The notes: generated by a model from the letters alone, not told the origin. Shown: positions 47,817-57,715, counted from the stretch's first letter. The stretch: 64,000 nt of DNA from Pedobacter sp. MC2016-05 (GCF_026239735.1 NZ_JAPIVT010000009.1:62001-126000), one strand, 5' to 3'. Translations and numbers: made by a program.

Positions 47817-48407
47817 TCAAAATAATTTGAAAATAATGGCAATGATTATGGCATCTGTATTTTTTTTGAGGTGAGCCCGTAGAAAACGAAGGGCTAGTTT
47901 CATATACGCTTTGACTGTCTCGACGCTTAAATTCATCATCGCTGCAGCTTGCTCGTATTTATAACCTTGGTTGCGGCAAAGATCATAAACCATTTTCTGT
48001 TGAGGGGGCAGTAAGCTCACACCTTCCTGAAGCTTTTCCTTTATATCAGATACTAAAATGTTTTCTTCTGTTTCATTGTGGTGTTCTTTCCATTGTTTAC
48101 CCATCTCCGCTGCCGTTTTCGCCTCTAAAACCTTTCTTCGCAACAACTGAAAGCTCCGGTTCCGTGTTAGCGTAGTTAAAAATGCAGCCAGATTACTATT
48201 TTCTTTTAAATTAGATGCATTAAGCCATAATTTAAGCATGACATCCTGGAGGACTTCCTCTGCAAGAGTTTCAGATTTCAAAAGATACAATGCCCTGGAA
48301 AATACCATTGGCTGGTAATGATCATATAATAATTTAAAAGCATTCTGGTCACCTGCAGAAATCCTATTTAATATTCTTTTTTCATCCGGAAGGGGTCTTG
48401 GCGACAT
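47817..48407 (-). CDS. ECF-type RNA polymerase sigma factor, locus 1
   Basis: This is an ECF sigma factor of 196 residues. A longer frame opens at 48470, but the start at 48407 (MSPRPLPDEKR) is preferred: the 21 extra residues look unlike an ECF N-terminus, and a good promoter lies inside that extension. Region 2 is AFKLLYDHYQPMVFSRALYL through LAEEVLQDVMLKLW. Region 4 is LLPPQQKMVYDLCRNQGYKY followed by AAAMMNLSVETVKAYMKLAL. The hydrophobic tail AIIIAIIF is typical. It should activate the SusC/SusD locus after release from FecR, 77 bases downstream. Confidence 0.92.
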   Translation of the reverse strand: MSPRPLPDEKRILNRISAGDQNAFKLLYDHYQPMVFSRALYLLKSETLAEEVLQDVMLKLWLNASNLKENSNLAAFLTTLTRNRSFQLLRRKVLEAKTAAEMGKQWKEHHNETEENILVSDIKEKLQEGVSLLPPQQKMVYDLCRNQGYKYEQAAAMMNLSVETVKAYMKLALRFLRAHLKKNTDAIIIAIIFKLF

Positions 48408-48430
48408 CAAATTAAATTTAAATGAGGTTT

Positions 48431-48462
48431 CAAATTTATTAATAAGCAAAAAACATTGCCAA
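48431..48462 (-). promoter_or_regulatory. Candidate Bacteroidota promoter of the sigma-FecR operon
   Basis: On the minus strand TAAATTTG (48431-48438) matches the TAnnTTTG -7 consensus exactly, with TTG (48460-48462) 21 bases upstream as a -33 element. It lies 23 bases before the preferred start codon at 48407 and within the longer frame, which argues for the shorter protein. Confidence 0.5.
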
Positions 48463-48726
48463 CTACACACAGAATTCCATCAAGAATAAGGAATTCGACA
48501 AAAAATGCATTGAAAAATGAGCTTACCCTACAATCATAACAAAATACTGATTAAATAACGATCAATTTACCTCAAATAACTTCAAAATAAACGATTCGAG
48601 TGAAAACCTACAGTACCTGAGAACAAAAAAATCACAAAAGTCATATTTTGTAATCAAGTTTGCAGATCAACCGGCAAGTACCCTGTGAAAACTTACATTA
48701 TAGTTCAACTAATATTTATTTATTTG

Positions 48727-50994
48727 TTAATATCCCACTGATACACCCACACCAAAACCCATATCACTATCGTAATGGGTCCGAACACCGATGTTTCTAT
48801 TTACAATATATCTTAGATCTGCCATATATTCGATATCACTGTTTAGCATAAAGCCTGCTCGAAATCTTTTGCTCACGGGAATGTCTTCCCTGATGAGTGA
48901 TAATCTAACAATACCATCGGGGTAGACTTGCGCCTGAAAATTCACCAGCATAGGTAGCAAGTAATTAAATCCTACGCTAAGGGAATGTCTTGTATTCTTC
49001 CTGTTTTGTTGATTGAACAAGTTCTTTTCTTTTTGATCGATTCCCATTTCGCGGTATCGGTAATCAAAACCTATAAAAGGCATAAACCACTGCATTTTCC
49101 CTATGTACCTTCCAAGCTGTGTTTCAATTTCATAACCATGCATTTTATTGTAGCCAAGCCTCCATTCCGAACTTAACGACCACCGTGAATTTTGTAACAT
49201 CGCCCCTCCGTCATTACCATTTGTCGCAAAATCATTCTGGATCATCAGGTGAGGCATATCGGTTTCCCTTAACATCATCTTATAACTGTTTACGGGATCT
49301 GCCAGATTTGGATTTTGATAATCGCCAACAGAGACCACTCTACCCATTCCAGCCATCATATGGTATAAAATGTGACAGTGAAAGAACCAGTCTCCTCTTT
49401 GGTCGGCAAGGAATTCGATAGTATCGGTTTCCATAGGCATAATATCCAGCACATTTTTAAGTGGTGAATGATCACCATTTCCATTGATTACCCTAAAGTC
49501 AAATCCATGCAAATGCATCGGGTGTCGCATCATTGAATTATTGTATAATGTGATGCGAAGGACTTCACCCTTTTTTACCCTTATCTTATCTGTTTCAGAG
49601 ATGGTCTTGTCATCCATACTCCATACATACCTATTCATGTTGCCAGTCAGGGTAAACTTTAAATTTTTCACAAATGCTTCTGCAGGTAATGCACTTTTAG
49701 AAGTGGACTTAAGCATGGCGTAATTTAGTGTAACGATGTTAGATTGAGTAGTTTCCTTTTGCTGAATCAATACATTTTCACCTTGTTTAACACGATTCGG
49801 CTTCATCGGCTCAATAATTTCCGCCCCGGTTATTTCCGGATACATCACTGCATTCATATCCATCTGATTAAGACTCATTTTCATGCCGTTGTCTTCCAAA
49901 TCGCCATTCATCTTTGTCATCCCGTTCATCATTTTCATCCCTTGAAAATACTTTAGACGTGGAAGTGGTGAGATGAGTTGTTTGATCCCGCCCCCTATGA
50001 AATAACTTGCCGAGCGTGTTCTATCTTCAGTTGTAACTGAGAATTCGTAGGAAAGTCCATTTTGTGGAACCGTGAGAATGATATCGTAAGTTTCAGAGAC
50101 GGCAATTAAAAGCCGGTCAACCATTACAGGTTGGACATCATTCCCATCAGAGGCAACAACTTTAATCTTACCTCCTGCATATCGAAGCCAGAAATATGAT
50201 GATGCGCCTCCATTTGAAATTCTAAGCCTAACCTGATCACCTGCCTTGATGGGTTTGCCATTGATTGTATCTAATTTACTAATTTCCTGACCATTGATCA
50301 GAATTTTATCATAATAAACGTCACTCACATCCATCGCATTCATTCTTTTCCATTCATTTGCAAGTTTTATCCCAAGCATTCCTGCATGAATAGATTCAAA
50401 GTATGATTGTGTAGCACCTTTTTTTATTGCAGACCAATCATTCGCATTATGAAGCATTCTATTGATATTATCAGGATTTAAATTGGTCCACTCACTCAGC
50501 ACTATTGGGATAGCGGGCAAATCATCAACACCTTTTCTGAAGTCAGCATGGTCCTGAGGTTTTTCCAAAATAAAATTCCCATACATTCCGATCTGTTCCT
50601 GTAGCCCGGAATGTGAATGGTACCAATGCGTGCCATTCTGAATAATGGGAAACCGGTATGTATATGTCGATCTAGGTTTGATGGGTTGCTGAGTAAGAAA
50701 TGGGACACCATCTTCTTTATTTGGAAGAAAAACCCCATGCCAATGCAAAGATGTACTTTCTTCCAGCAGATTGTGAACTACAATTTCTGCGGTATCTCCT
50801 TGTTTAAATTTTAATGTTGGCATAGGTATCTGACCATTAACCGCTATTGCACGTTTTTCCTTCCCTGCGAAAGAGACCAGCGTATCCTTCACATAGAGTT
50901 CATAATGGACGAGCTTTTGTGCAAGTGCGGGATAAGTACTCAATACAAATGGAATGAATAGCAGTATACTAAAAAGATATATTCTTGTTTTCAT
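48727..50994 (-). CDS. Multicopper oxidase (CopA-like) fused to C-terminal CopB-like outer-membrane domain
   Basis: This 755-residue protein has a signal peptide and three cupredoxin domains with all four copper motifs: HWHGVFLP at about 99-106, HWYHSHSGLQEQIGMYGN at about 137-154, HPMHLHGFDF at about 491-500 and FFHCHILYHMMAGMGR at about 536-551. A Met-rich loop (MKMMNGMTKMNGDLEDNGMK) at about 351-370 is a likely Cu(I) site. After residue 600 the sequence changes to alternating strands (RWSLSSEWRLGYNKMHGYEI, MPFIGFDYRYREMG) ending in aromatic SVGY, like CopB. The two halves are separate proteins in classical cop operons. It should oxidise Cu(I) at the cell surface or periplasm. Confidence 0.9.
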   Translation of the reverse strand: MKTRIYLFSILLFIPFVLSTYPALAQKLVHYELYVKDTLVSFAGKEKRAIAVNGQIPMPTLKFKQGDTAEIVVHNLLEESTSLHWHGVFLPNKEDGVPFLTQQPIKPRSTYTYRFPIIQNGTHWYHSHSGLQEQIGMYGNFILEKPQDHADFRKGVDDLPAIPIVLSEWTNLNPDNINRMLHNANDWSAIKKGATQSYFESIHAGMLGIKLANEWKRMNAMDVSDVYYDKILINGQEISKLDTINGKPIKAGDQVRLRISNGGASSYFWLRYAGGKIKVVASDGNDVQPVMVDRLLIAVSETYDIILTVPQNGLSYEFSVTTEDRTRSASYFIGGGIKQLISPLPRLKYFQGMKMMNGMTKMNGDLEDNGMKMSLNQMDMNAVMYPEITGAEIIEPMKPNRVKQGENVLIQQKETTQSNIVTLNYAMLKSTSKSALPAEAFVKNLKFTLTGNMNRYVWSMDDKTISETDKIRVKKGEVLRITLYNNSMMRHPMHLHGFDFRVINGNGDHSPLKNVLDIMPMETDTIEFLADQRGDWFFHCHILYHMMAGMGRVVSVGDYQNPNLADPVNSYKMMLRETDMPHLMIQNDFATNGNDGGAMLQNSRWSLSSEWRLGYNKMHGYEIETQLGRYIGKMQWFMPFIGFDYRYREMGIDQKEKNLFNQQNRKNTRHSLSVGFNYLLPMLVNFQAQVYPDGIVRLSLIREDIPVSKRFRAGFMLNSDIEYMADLRYIVNRNIGVRTHYDSDMGFGVGVSVGY

Positions 50995-51020
50995 AATAAC
51001 TTACTGGTAAAGTGAAGAGG

Positions 51021-51048
51021 AACTGGCTGAATTGCAATTCAGCCAGTT
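51021..51048. promoter_or_regulatory. 28-bp perfect palindrome upstream of the multicopper oxidase
   Basis: AACTGGCTGAATTG (51021-51034) is followed directly by its exact reverse complement. It lies 27-54 bases before the oxidase start. No T-run follows on the minus strand, so an operator or a stable mRNA leader hairpin is more likely than a terminator. Confidence 0.55.
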
Positions 51049-51175
51049 GTATTTTCAGAACTGAAACACAAACACGCTAAAGTGTTTTATTTTGAGGGAT
51101 CCTTTTGTTAATGATCGGACACACATTCCCCATTACTTATATGAACACATTAGCATACCACTTCAGATAATAAAA

Positions 51176-52018
51176 TTATTTCCCTTTGACTGTTTCCAAT
51201 GTTTTCCCGCAGTCCATCATTGCAGATCCATAGTAAGGATTTTTAACCGCAAGATTCTTACTCAACCAGTTAGCACCTTTTCCGTTATTGAACATCGGGC
51301 AATGTTGATAATAGAGATCACCCTGAAATTCATTAAGCTTTGCCAAGCTGTAAACCTGTTGTGAAAGGCGCATAAACATTTTCCTTTGTTCACTGAGATC
51401 ATTTGATTTTGTGATTCCCGTAACCAGTTGACTGAATTCGCTACCTTGTTCGGCCCAGCCTTTTACTGTCGTTGTGGCTAATTTTTGATGATCTGTTTTT
51501 TGTAAAATTGTTATCAGGATCTTAGCTTGAGCTGATGATTCAGATGCATCGTTATGTACAAGCCCTTCTTTGATACCCAAATAGCTTTCTAAAATTATTG
51601 AAAATGCGTTCATCGTCGCCTTCTGCCGCCAAGCACTGTCGCCATGAAGATAAACAGCAGAACTTTGGCTCGGCATAGTTTTGATGGGCCGATCATATTG
51701 ACAGCAGTCATCAAGATTCAAATAAATATCATTCGGGGCGCGATATACGTCGTTATCATAGCCGGCCAATGCTACACGTTTGAGGACATCGTCTAATTTA
51801 GTTTTGTTTTCGTTATAAGATATCGTAGCTACTTTACTCACTTTATCCCACTGTAATACTGTCCCATTTTTATCTCGGGCTGCTTTTTCTATCGTTGCCT
51901 CACACAGCCCGCAATTACCCCAGACCTTAACTTTTGTAATTTTATTTGCTTTAGATTGTGCATACCCAGCACCAGTAGATAGCAACAACGCTATCAATAA
52001 TTTTGAAATTGATTTCAT
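51176..52018 (-). CDS. Heavy-metal-associated (HMA) domain plus DUF3347 protein
   Basis: This 280-residue exported protein (signal LLIALLLSTGAGYAQ) has an HMA domain at about 25-95 with the metal motif GNCGLCE, followed by a DUF3347 domain at about 115-275 with WRQKATMNAFSIILESYLGI, HCPMFNNGKGANWLSKNLAV and NPYYGSAMMDCG. Similar proteins occur beside copper efflux and CusB-like genes in Bacteroidota. It probably binds copper in the periplasm and hands it on. It lies 181 bases upstream of the multicopper oxidase, with a 28-base palindrome between them. Confidence 0.87.
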   Translation of the reverse strand: MKSISKLLIALLLSTGAGYAQSKANKITKVKVWGNCGLCEATIEKAARDKNGTVLQWDKVSKVATISYNENKTKLDDVLKRVALAGYDNDVYRAPNDIYLNLDDCCQYDRPIKTMPSQSSAVYLHGDSAWRQKATMNAFSIILESYLGIKEGLVHNDASESSAQAKILITILQKTDHQKLATTTVKGWAEQGSEFSQLVTGITKSNDLSEQRKMFMRLSQQVYSLAKLNEFQGDLYYQHCPMFNNGKGANWLSKNLAVKNPYYGSAMMDCGKTLETVKGK

Positions 52019-52107
52019 TTCTATTTTTGAAGATTTAAAAAAGTAAGGAATTAATGGTTACATCAACCATTGTGTTGGGACGCAATTATCCCTTCTGATT
52101 ACTTTGT

Positions 52108-52491
52108 TTAAATATTGGGTGGGGTCCAGATAGAGTAAAATCCAGAAAATAACTGAGTGCTTCTCAAAGGATTTCTTTTCTTATCAGCAGCAACATGGTT
52201 GATTTCCATATCAAGTTGGGAATGATCAGAAAGGCTAAAATGATTGGAAGTAGAAGAGCATTTGCAGGAGCTATGCTTGCATTCATTACTGCAACCCTTA
52301 CATTTATCTTTAGTACAAGAATGGCTATGTTTAACGTCTGAAATCCTATTTTTGATACAGTGTTCTACTTTTGAGATTGGTGAATGAGAAACATTCACTT
52401 TTTTGGCGCATGCACTGCTTTTAGCTGGGATCAATAGTGCCCCAACTAAAATTAAAATAGACAGAAAGAAGTATTTCAAACTTTTCACCAC
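52108..52491 (-). CDS. Small exported Cys/His-rich protein, copper locus
   Basis: This 127-residue protein has a signal peptide (FLSILILVGALLIPAKSSAC). A dense cluster of Cys and His follows at about residues 60-82 (SCTKDKCKGCSNECKHSSCK), then SSTSNHFSLSDHSQLDMEIN. Nine Cys and several His in a short span suggest metal binding. It lies 89 bases before the HMA/DUF3347 gene and is probably part of the copper group. I cannot name its family. Many similar small proteins at the head of Bacteroidota copper operons are annotated as hypothetical. Confidence 0.75.
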   Translation of the reverse strand: MVKSLKYFFLSILILVGALLIPAKSSACAKKVNVSHSPISKVEHCIKNRISDVKHSHSCTKDKCKGCSNECKHSSCKCSSTSNHFSLSDHSQLDMEINHVAADKKRNPLRSTQLFSGFYSIWTPPNI

Positions 52492-52636
52492 TTCAAATAT
52501 AGTTATTAATTATCTTTTGTAGTTGAGCCAGTTCAATAAAGAATATTTTAACGGACCTGAAATAGCCGGTACCGCTTCTGCAATCAAATCGCTTCTGAGA
52601 ATAAAAAAATCAAATAGATAATTAAGCCCCTTCCGC

Positions 52637-53752
52637 TCAATGAGGTGGAAAAATCTTTGAAAGAAATTCTTCGAGCGCTGCGCCTCTTAGCTTTGTTGCA
52701 ATAATTTTCCCCTTAGGATCAATTATGCAATTAAAAGGCAGGGCAAGTATAGAATAGGATTTTGCTACTGATCCCTTTAAAGCATCAGGATCGTTCAACT
52801 GCGTCCAGCTCAAGCCATCATCTGCTACCGCTTGCTTCCAGTTTTTGTCATTGGTATCCATGGAAACACTCACAATTTTAAAGTTTTCCTTTTGAAAGCG
52901 ATCTTTGAGTTTCTTGAGCATCGGGTGCTCCTCCCGACATGGCTTGCACCAGCTTGCCCAGAAGTCGAGCAGTAGGTAGCCCCCTTCAAAATCGCTCAGC
53001 TTAACTTTTTCTCCCTTGAGATTGTTCAGTGAAAAATCTTTTGCAGCATTACCTATTTGCACTGATTTTGAACGGTCAATAAAATCTTTCAAACGTCTTG
53101 CATAATACCCGCTCTTGCCTTGAGCAGACAACGAATTGTAACACTTTTCGGCCTTAGCCACATCTGTACTATTCAGATGACTATTGATTATCGCCAGCGA
53201 GGATGCCGTAGCACTGGGATATTGTTTTACAAAAGATAGCGTGAGGCTATCAATTCGGCGGTGAAAGTCGAGGTAAACAGTGCTTCTTTTATCATGGAAG
53301 TCAGTATTAGTTTGCTTGAGCTGTTTCCTGTAATCTGAGGTAATCGTTACCTTTTGATCTAAGAAGGTACTAAACAAAACATTTTCTGGCGCATCAGATA
53401 CTTCCAGATAGTGAAATCTAGCCAACGTGCCTTTCAGATAAATGTTCTCATTACCCATGACGACAATCTTAACTTGATCATTAACAGAGTTGCTCAGCGT
53501 GCAAATCATGATTTGCGGTAAAGTGCCATGAATGACAACTTTATTATCATGCACAGAATCGAAGTTTACAATCTCTTTGCCATTGTATTCATATCTGACG
53601 AATATTTTTGAACCGTCTGGTGCAGATACATCACCCCGAATAACATAGCTGTCAGCTCTTGAAGCGAAGCTAAACAGATGGAGAAGAACCAACAGAAAAA
53701 ATCCGTAAAAGATTATTGTTTTACTGCCTGAAAATAGTTGATTGAGATTCAT
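52637..53752 (-). CDS. TlpA-family thioredoxin-like protein with N-terminal DUF4369-like domain
   Basis: This 371-residue exported protein has a signal or anchor segment at about 12-31. A beta-rich domain at about 35-120 resembles DUF4369 (YVIRGDVSAPDGSKIFVRYE). A thioredoxin domain at about 235-371 has the redox motif WCKPC (C269, C272) in LLDFWASWCKPCREEHPMLK. Such proteins reduce periplasmic disulfides and are common at the end of SusCD peptide-use loci. It lies 39 bases after the amidohydrolase gene and is the last gene of the second SusCD run. Confidence 0.9.
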   Translation of the reverse strand: MNLNQLFSGSKTIIFYGFFLLVLLHLFSFASRADSYVIRGDVSAPDGSKIFVRYEYNGKEIVNFDSVHDNKVVIHGTLPQIMICTLSNSVNDQVKIVVMGNENIYLKGTLARFHYLEVSDAPENVLFSTFLDQKVTITSDYRKQLKQTNTDFHDKRSTVYLDFHRRIDSLTLSFVKQYPSATASSLAIINSHLNSTDVAKAEKCYNSLSAQGKSGYYARRLKDFIDRSKSVQIGNAAKDFSLNNLKGEKVKLSDFEGGYLLLDFWASWCKPCREEHPMLKKLKDRFQKENFKIVSVSMDTNDKNWKQAVADDGLSWTQLNDPDALKGSVAKSYSILALPFNCIIDPKGKIIATKLRGAALEEFLSKIFPPH

Positions 53753-53791
53753 ATAAAATTGAAAAAAGTGGTGTATTATTTATAAATATTA

Positions 53792-55063
53792 TTAATGTCC
53801 ATTTCGAATGGATCGATCAACTTGTATGATTCCGGATTGAATGACCATATGGATATCACCAAGACTTTTGACATCAGCTAAAGGATCACTGTTTAAAACA
53901 AGAAGATCTGCTATTTTACCTGGTTCTACAGATCCCAGATCATTTTCCTGCCCAATGACTTTTGCGGGTAAGATTGTTGCCGAGCGTATCGCATCAATCA
54001 TGCTGAATCCGCACTTGTCGACGAAGGAGCTGAGTTCATCCAATAACCGAGGTTGTTCGCTGTTCAGATCGACAATTTCATCGGTACCGGCACTGATTTG
54101 AACCCCTTGTGCATAAATCTTTCTGAGGAGACTAAAAATCCAGGGATCCCTGACTTCAGAAACGCATAAGGTTGCATCCAGTATAGCGTGCCTGGACTTC
54201 ATGATCTTACAGAAAGGTGTGATGTCGAATTGGCGGGCCACACTGTCTTTCATGTTAAAGGGCGCTTTTCTTTTATGGAAATCCTTATCTGGTATTAAGT
54301 TTTCGAGCATGAACACATGACTAATTACCTCTACTCCAGAGCTAGCCACTTCAATCGGAGTTGCCGGATACATCATTGCATGCCCCCAGACTTTAAGTCC
54401 ATTTTTTTTTGCAGCTTCGACAACCTTTGGCAGCAATACCTTATCAAATGAATGGTACAGTTTCACACCTGTTGCACCAGATTGCCTGGCAGCTTTCATT
54501 GCACTATCCAAATTGGTAGCTGGAGTAATCAGCTGTTCCCAAGGTTGATAGGGTTCCTTTCTTAGCCCGATACCCCGGTTATAATACCAATCCCCAGCCA
54601 TAAAAGCTGAGAAATATACTTTTGCCCCCTGACGGGTATGTTCGAGGATTTCCTGCTGCGCTTTCTTTAGCGCCGCTCCGTCACCCGCCGCGTCACGGAC
54701 GGAAGTGATACCATGCTGAAGATAATAGTTGAGGTTAGCAAATGTTTTTTCCATATTATTATGCATCATAGCGGTAACATGGACATGCCCATCAATCAAT
54801 CCTGGGATAATATATTTTCCTTCAAGATCTAGCGTTCTTGAATTTTTAATTTTACGAACAGGAAATTTGATACTTACAATCTTTCCATTTGAAATGGCGA
54901 CATTGCTCTCTTTCGAAAATCTTCCCTTTTTTAAATCCAGCACCTTTACATTTTTTAGCACCAATAGCGAGGTATCGATGGCAATCATCTTCAAGGCCAT
55001 AGCAGGAAACATACTGAACAATAAACAGGAAAGAATTAAGCAAATTTTTAATTTATTACTCAT
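53792..55063 (-). CDS. Exported amidohydrolase, imidazolonepropionase/prolidase-like
   Basis: This member of the metal-dependent amidohydrolase superfamily shows the metal motif HVHV in LIDGHVHVTA, a probable bridging Lys in GVKLYHS, His in WGHAMMY and SHVFML, and the Asp in SAGTDEIVD. The frame could open ten codons earlier at 55093, but MSNKLKICLILSCLLFSMFP is a clean signal peptide, so I choose the start at 55063. Exported relatives cut Xaa-Pro dipeptides or related amides. It lies between a metalloprotease and a TlpA gene, which fits final steps of peptide breakdown. Confidence 0.87.
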   Translation of the reverse strand: MSNKLKICLILSCLLFSMFPAMALKMIAIDTSLLVLKNVKVLDLKKGRFSKESNVAISNGKIVSIKFPVRKIKNSRTLDLEGKYIIPGLIDGHVHVTAMMHNNMEKTFANLNYYLQHGITSVRDAAGDGAALKKAQQEILEHTRQGAKVYFSAFMAGDWYYNRGIGLRKEPYQPWEQLITPATNLDSAMKAARQSGATGVKLYHSFDKVLLPKVVEAAKKNGLKVWGHAMMYPATPIEVASSGVEVISHVFMLENLIPDKDFHKRKAPFNMKDSVARQFDITPFCKIMKSRHAILDATLCVSEVRDPWIFSLLRKIYAQGVQISAGTDEIVDLNSEQPRLLDELSSFVDKCGFSMIDAIRSATILPAKVIGQENDLGSVEPGKIADLLVLNSDPLADVKSLGDIHMVIQSGIIQVDRSIRNGH

Positions 55064-55147
55064 GTTTTTAAAGTTTTGAAAACGCAGCGGCATCCACCAA
55101 CTGCGTTTCAGTCATCACTAACTATCTACTTAATCAGAAAACGCTTA

Positions 55148-57715
55148 TTAATAATTCAGACCAGGTATAGGGGATTCATCAATTATTTTATCCAACATAT
55201 GCTTCAGATACTGTAAATGAATTTTTGTATCACGATCTTTTGTCATCGGGATGCCCTGGCTAATATCATTTCTCAAATCCCGAAGATGTGCATAGGCAAG
55301 CGCCTTAACATTTGAATAAAGCAATACATCAGTTGGGGTTAGTGCAGCAATAATGTTGTCCACAGATCCCTGTAGTGCGAACCGTTTGTTGAACATAGTG
55401 ATAATGCTACCTACATACATCTTTTGCAAGGCCCTGCGGTATTCATCAGCGCTTGCACCGGAATAGACTTCAGAAAATATACCCTTCTTAAGATCATTAA
55501 GCCACTGCGATGGAGAATAGGCACCTTTGCCATTATCCCTTTGATTCACGATCATACGGTACAACCTGCTTTGGGCCGTGACAGCAGCGACAATATCCTG
55601 CTGGATTCTTTGCACACTGTTTCCACTATATCCCGGATCAATCCGGCTCATGATTTTCTTATCCAATAGCCATTTTGGCGTCATGAATATCTGCTCATTG
55701 AAAAACTTGATAGCCTCCTTTTGTTTTTTCAGGCTGACTGGTGTGTATACCGCTCCACTCTGATCGGACAACTTTGTGTTCACCATCACGCCACCCATAC
55801 TTTTAAGTACATGGACTGCATAGGTATTTAACTGGCCAACTGCAGCACGATACATGGTATTTAGCTGGGAATAGTCCGTGCCTTCTTCACTTGTCCAGGC
55901 AATCAGGTTCGGCACGATACGCTTTAGATTTTTAATGCCATACAAACTTGCTTTCACAGCGTCATCTCCCAAATCCTCCGATTGGGAACGCGGATCATAA
56001 TCTCTCCCCTCTCCTGAAAACCATAACCTATTATTTTTAGACAGGCTATCTCTTGTTGCTGTATTTAATATTTTCTTTTCTTCAAGTGCATCCCTTGTAT
56101 CTGGAAAAACCTGATATCCCCATTTAATTGCCCACTTATCGTAATCATTAATTCTTGGAAACAATCCGGATTCTGAAATACCATCTTCAGGCTGAGCCAC
56201 ATAATTAAACCGGGCATAGTCCATGATGGAAGGCGTATGTCCATGCTTTTCCACCCATGCCTTATCCCTCAATTTTTCTACAGGAACTGTACTGCTTGCA
56301 CCCATATTGTGACGTAATCCAAGCGTATGGCCAATTTCATGAGAAGAAACGAATCGGATAAGTTGACCCATCAGCTTATCGTCAAACACATTTTTTCTTG
56401 CCCTGGGATCCACCGCTCCACACTGGATCATGTACCAATTATGTACCAGCGTCATCACATTGTGATACCAGCCGATGTGGCTTTCTAAAATCTCCCCACT
56501 GCGTGGATCGGATACATTGGGTCCATAGGCATTTGCATTTGCAGAGGCAAAATACCTGAGTACAGAATACCGTGAATCCTCCAGGCTCATTGTCGAATCA
56601 CTTTCCGGCCATTCTTTTCCAATAATAGCATTTTTAAAACCCGCATCTTCAAATGCTTTTTGCCAGTCGTTAATGCCGGCTATCAAATAAGGTCGCCACT
56701 TTTTAGGCGTAGCAGGATCGATATAGTAAACGATTTGTTTTTTGGGCTCAACAAGCTCCCCTTTCTTATATTTTTCGAGGTCTCCATCTTTAACTTCCAG
56801 GCGCCAACGGTTAACGAAGGATTCGCTTTTCACAGCCTGCTGCTCATCACCATACTTGGTATAGCTATTCACAAAGTAACCCACTCTGGGATCATTATAT
56901 CGTTTTCTCATCGGCACTTCAGGAAGCAATAAAAATGAATTGTTCAATTCTATCGTTACGGCACCTGCAAGCGCAGTACCAGGAAGCGTTCCTGCCAGCG
57001 AGTTGTAAGTTCGCACAGTTCTGATCTCGGTATTTGTTGGAAAGGTCTTTACAGCTTTAATGAACGATCGGTCTATTGCCAGCGTATTCAATCCAAAACT
57101 TTTTTTGCTGTCGCCATTAAAGGCCAGCAACGGATTTTCACTCATCAAAAACTCAGTCACATCAATGATGAAAGCGCTGGAATCTTTTGCCAGTGCTTTT
57201 ATAGGAAACGAGGCAGTAATTGGATTAATATTTGAATTGGTTACCGCTTTGGCAATCATATCAGTTGAATCAGCAACGTTTACTAGCGCCGAAACTTTAA
57301 GGAATAGCTTGTTTTCTGGCCCTTGTTCCCAATAGACCATCCTTCTTCCGATTTCTTCACCAGCAAAACTCCCTGCCCCCGGTGTAGAGCCGCTAAGCCT
57401 TGACACGACCAGGATATCTCGTTTGATAATCTTTTTTGGAACTTCAAAATAATACCTTTCCGCCACCTTATGGACATTCATCAATCCATATTGACTGACA
57501 GCCTTACTGGTAATTACTTCCTTGTATGGCTTTAATCCATTTTTCAGGCTATCTGCTTTAGCTTTTGGCGGCAAAGAGGTTGCGGGGGCTGTTATAGTGG
57601 GTTTTACCTTTTTACTTTTCAAAAGGGAACAGGAACTTACCCCAAAAATGAGGCATAGGATGATAAGTCTCAAGCCAATTGGCTTGAGCTTAACATTAAA
57701 ACTTTTTATTTTCAT
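55148..57715 (-). CDS. Zinc-dependent metalloprotease lipoprotein (DUF5117/DUF4953 type)
   Basis: This 855-residue lipoprotein has lipobox GVSSC with Cys29. The zinc site is HEIGHTLGLRH: H459, E460, H463 and H469, the HExxHxxGxxH pattern of metzincins, with a possible Met-turn in PSIMDYARFNY at about 497-507. Flanking regions (PKKIIKRDILVVSRLSGS, DPRVGYFVNSYTKYGDEQQA) match the Bacteroidota family named by DUF5117 and DUF4953. It probably digests proteins at the cell surface and feeds the SusC/SusD pair encoded directly upstream, 6 bases away. Confidence 0.9.
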   Translation of the reverse strand: MKIKSFNVKLKPIGLRLIILCLIFGVSSCSLLKSKKVKPTITAPATSLPPKAKADSLKNGLKPYKEVITSKAVSQYGLMNVHKVAERYYFEVPKKIIKRDILVVSRLSGSTPGAGSFAGEEIGRRMVYWEQGPENKLFLKVSALVNVADSTDMIAKAVTNSNINPITASFPIKALAKDSSAFIIDVTEFLMSENPLLAFNGDSKKSFGLNTLAIDRSFIKAVKTFPTNTEIRTVRTYNSLAGTLPGTALAGAVTIELNNSFLLLPEVPMRKRYNDPRVGYFVNSYTKYGDEQQAVKSESFVNRWRLEVKDGDLEKYKKGELVEPKKQIVYYIDPATPKKWRPYLIAGINDWQKAFEDAGFKNAIIGKEWPESDSTMSLEDSRYSVLRYFASANANAYGPNVSDPRSGEILESHIGWYHNVMTLVHNWYMIQCGAVDPRARKNVFDDKLMGQLIRFVSSHEIGHTLGLRHNMGASSTVPVEKLRDKAWVEKHGHTPSIMDYARFNYVAQPEDGISESGLFPRINDYDKWAIKWGYQVFPDTRDALEEKKILNTATRDSLSKNNRLWFSGEGRDYDPRSQSEDLGDDAVKASLYGIKNLKRIVPNLIAWTSEEGTDYSQLNTMYRAAVGQLNTYAVHVLKSMGGVMVNTKLSDQSGAVYTPVSLKKQKEAIKFFNEQIFMTPKWLLDKKIMSRIDPGYSGNSVQRIQQDIVAAVTAQSRLYRMIVNQRDNGKGAYSPSQWLNDLKKGIFSEVYSGASADEYRRALQKMYVGSIITMFNKRFALQGSVDNIIAALTPTDVLLYSNVKALAYAHLRDLRNDISQGIPMTKDRDTKIHLQYLKHMLDKIIDESPIPGLNY

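Noticed and set aside
47817..48470. Longer 217-codon form of the sigma factor
   Set aside because: The extra 21 residues do not look like an ECF N-terminus, and a promoter candidate lies inside them.
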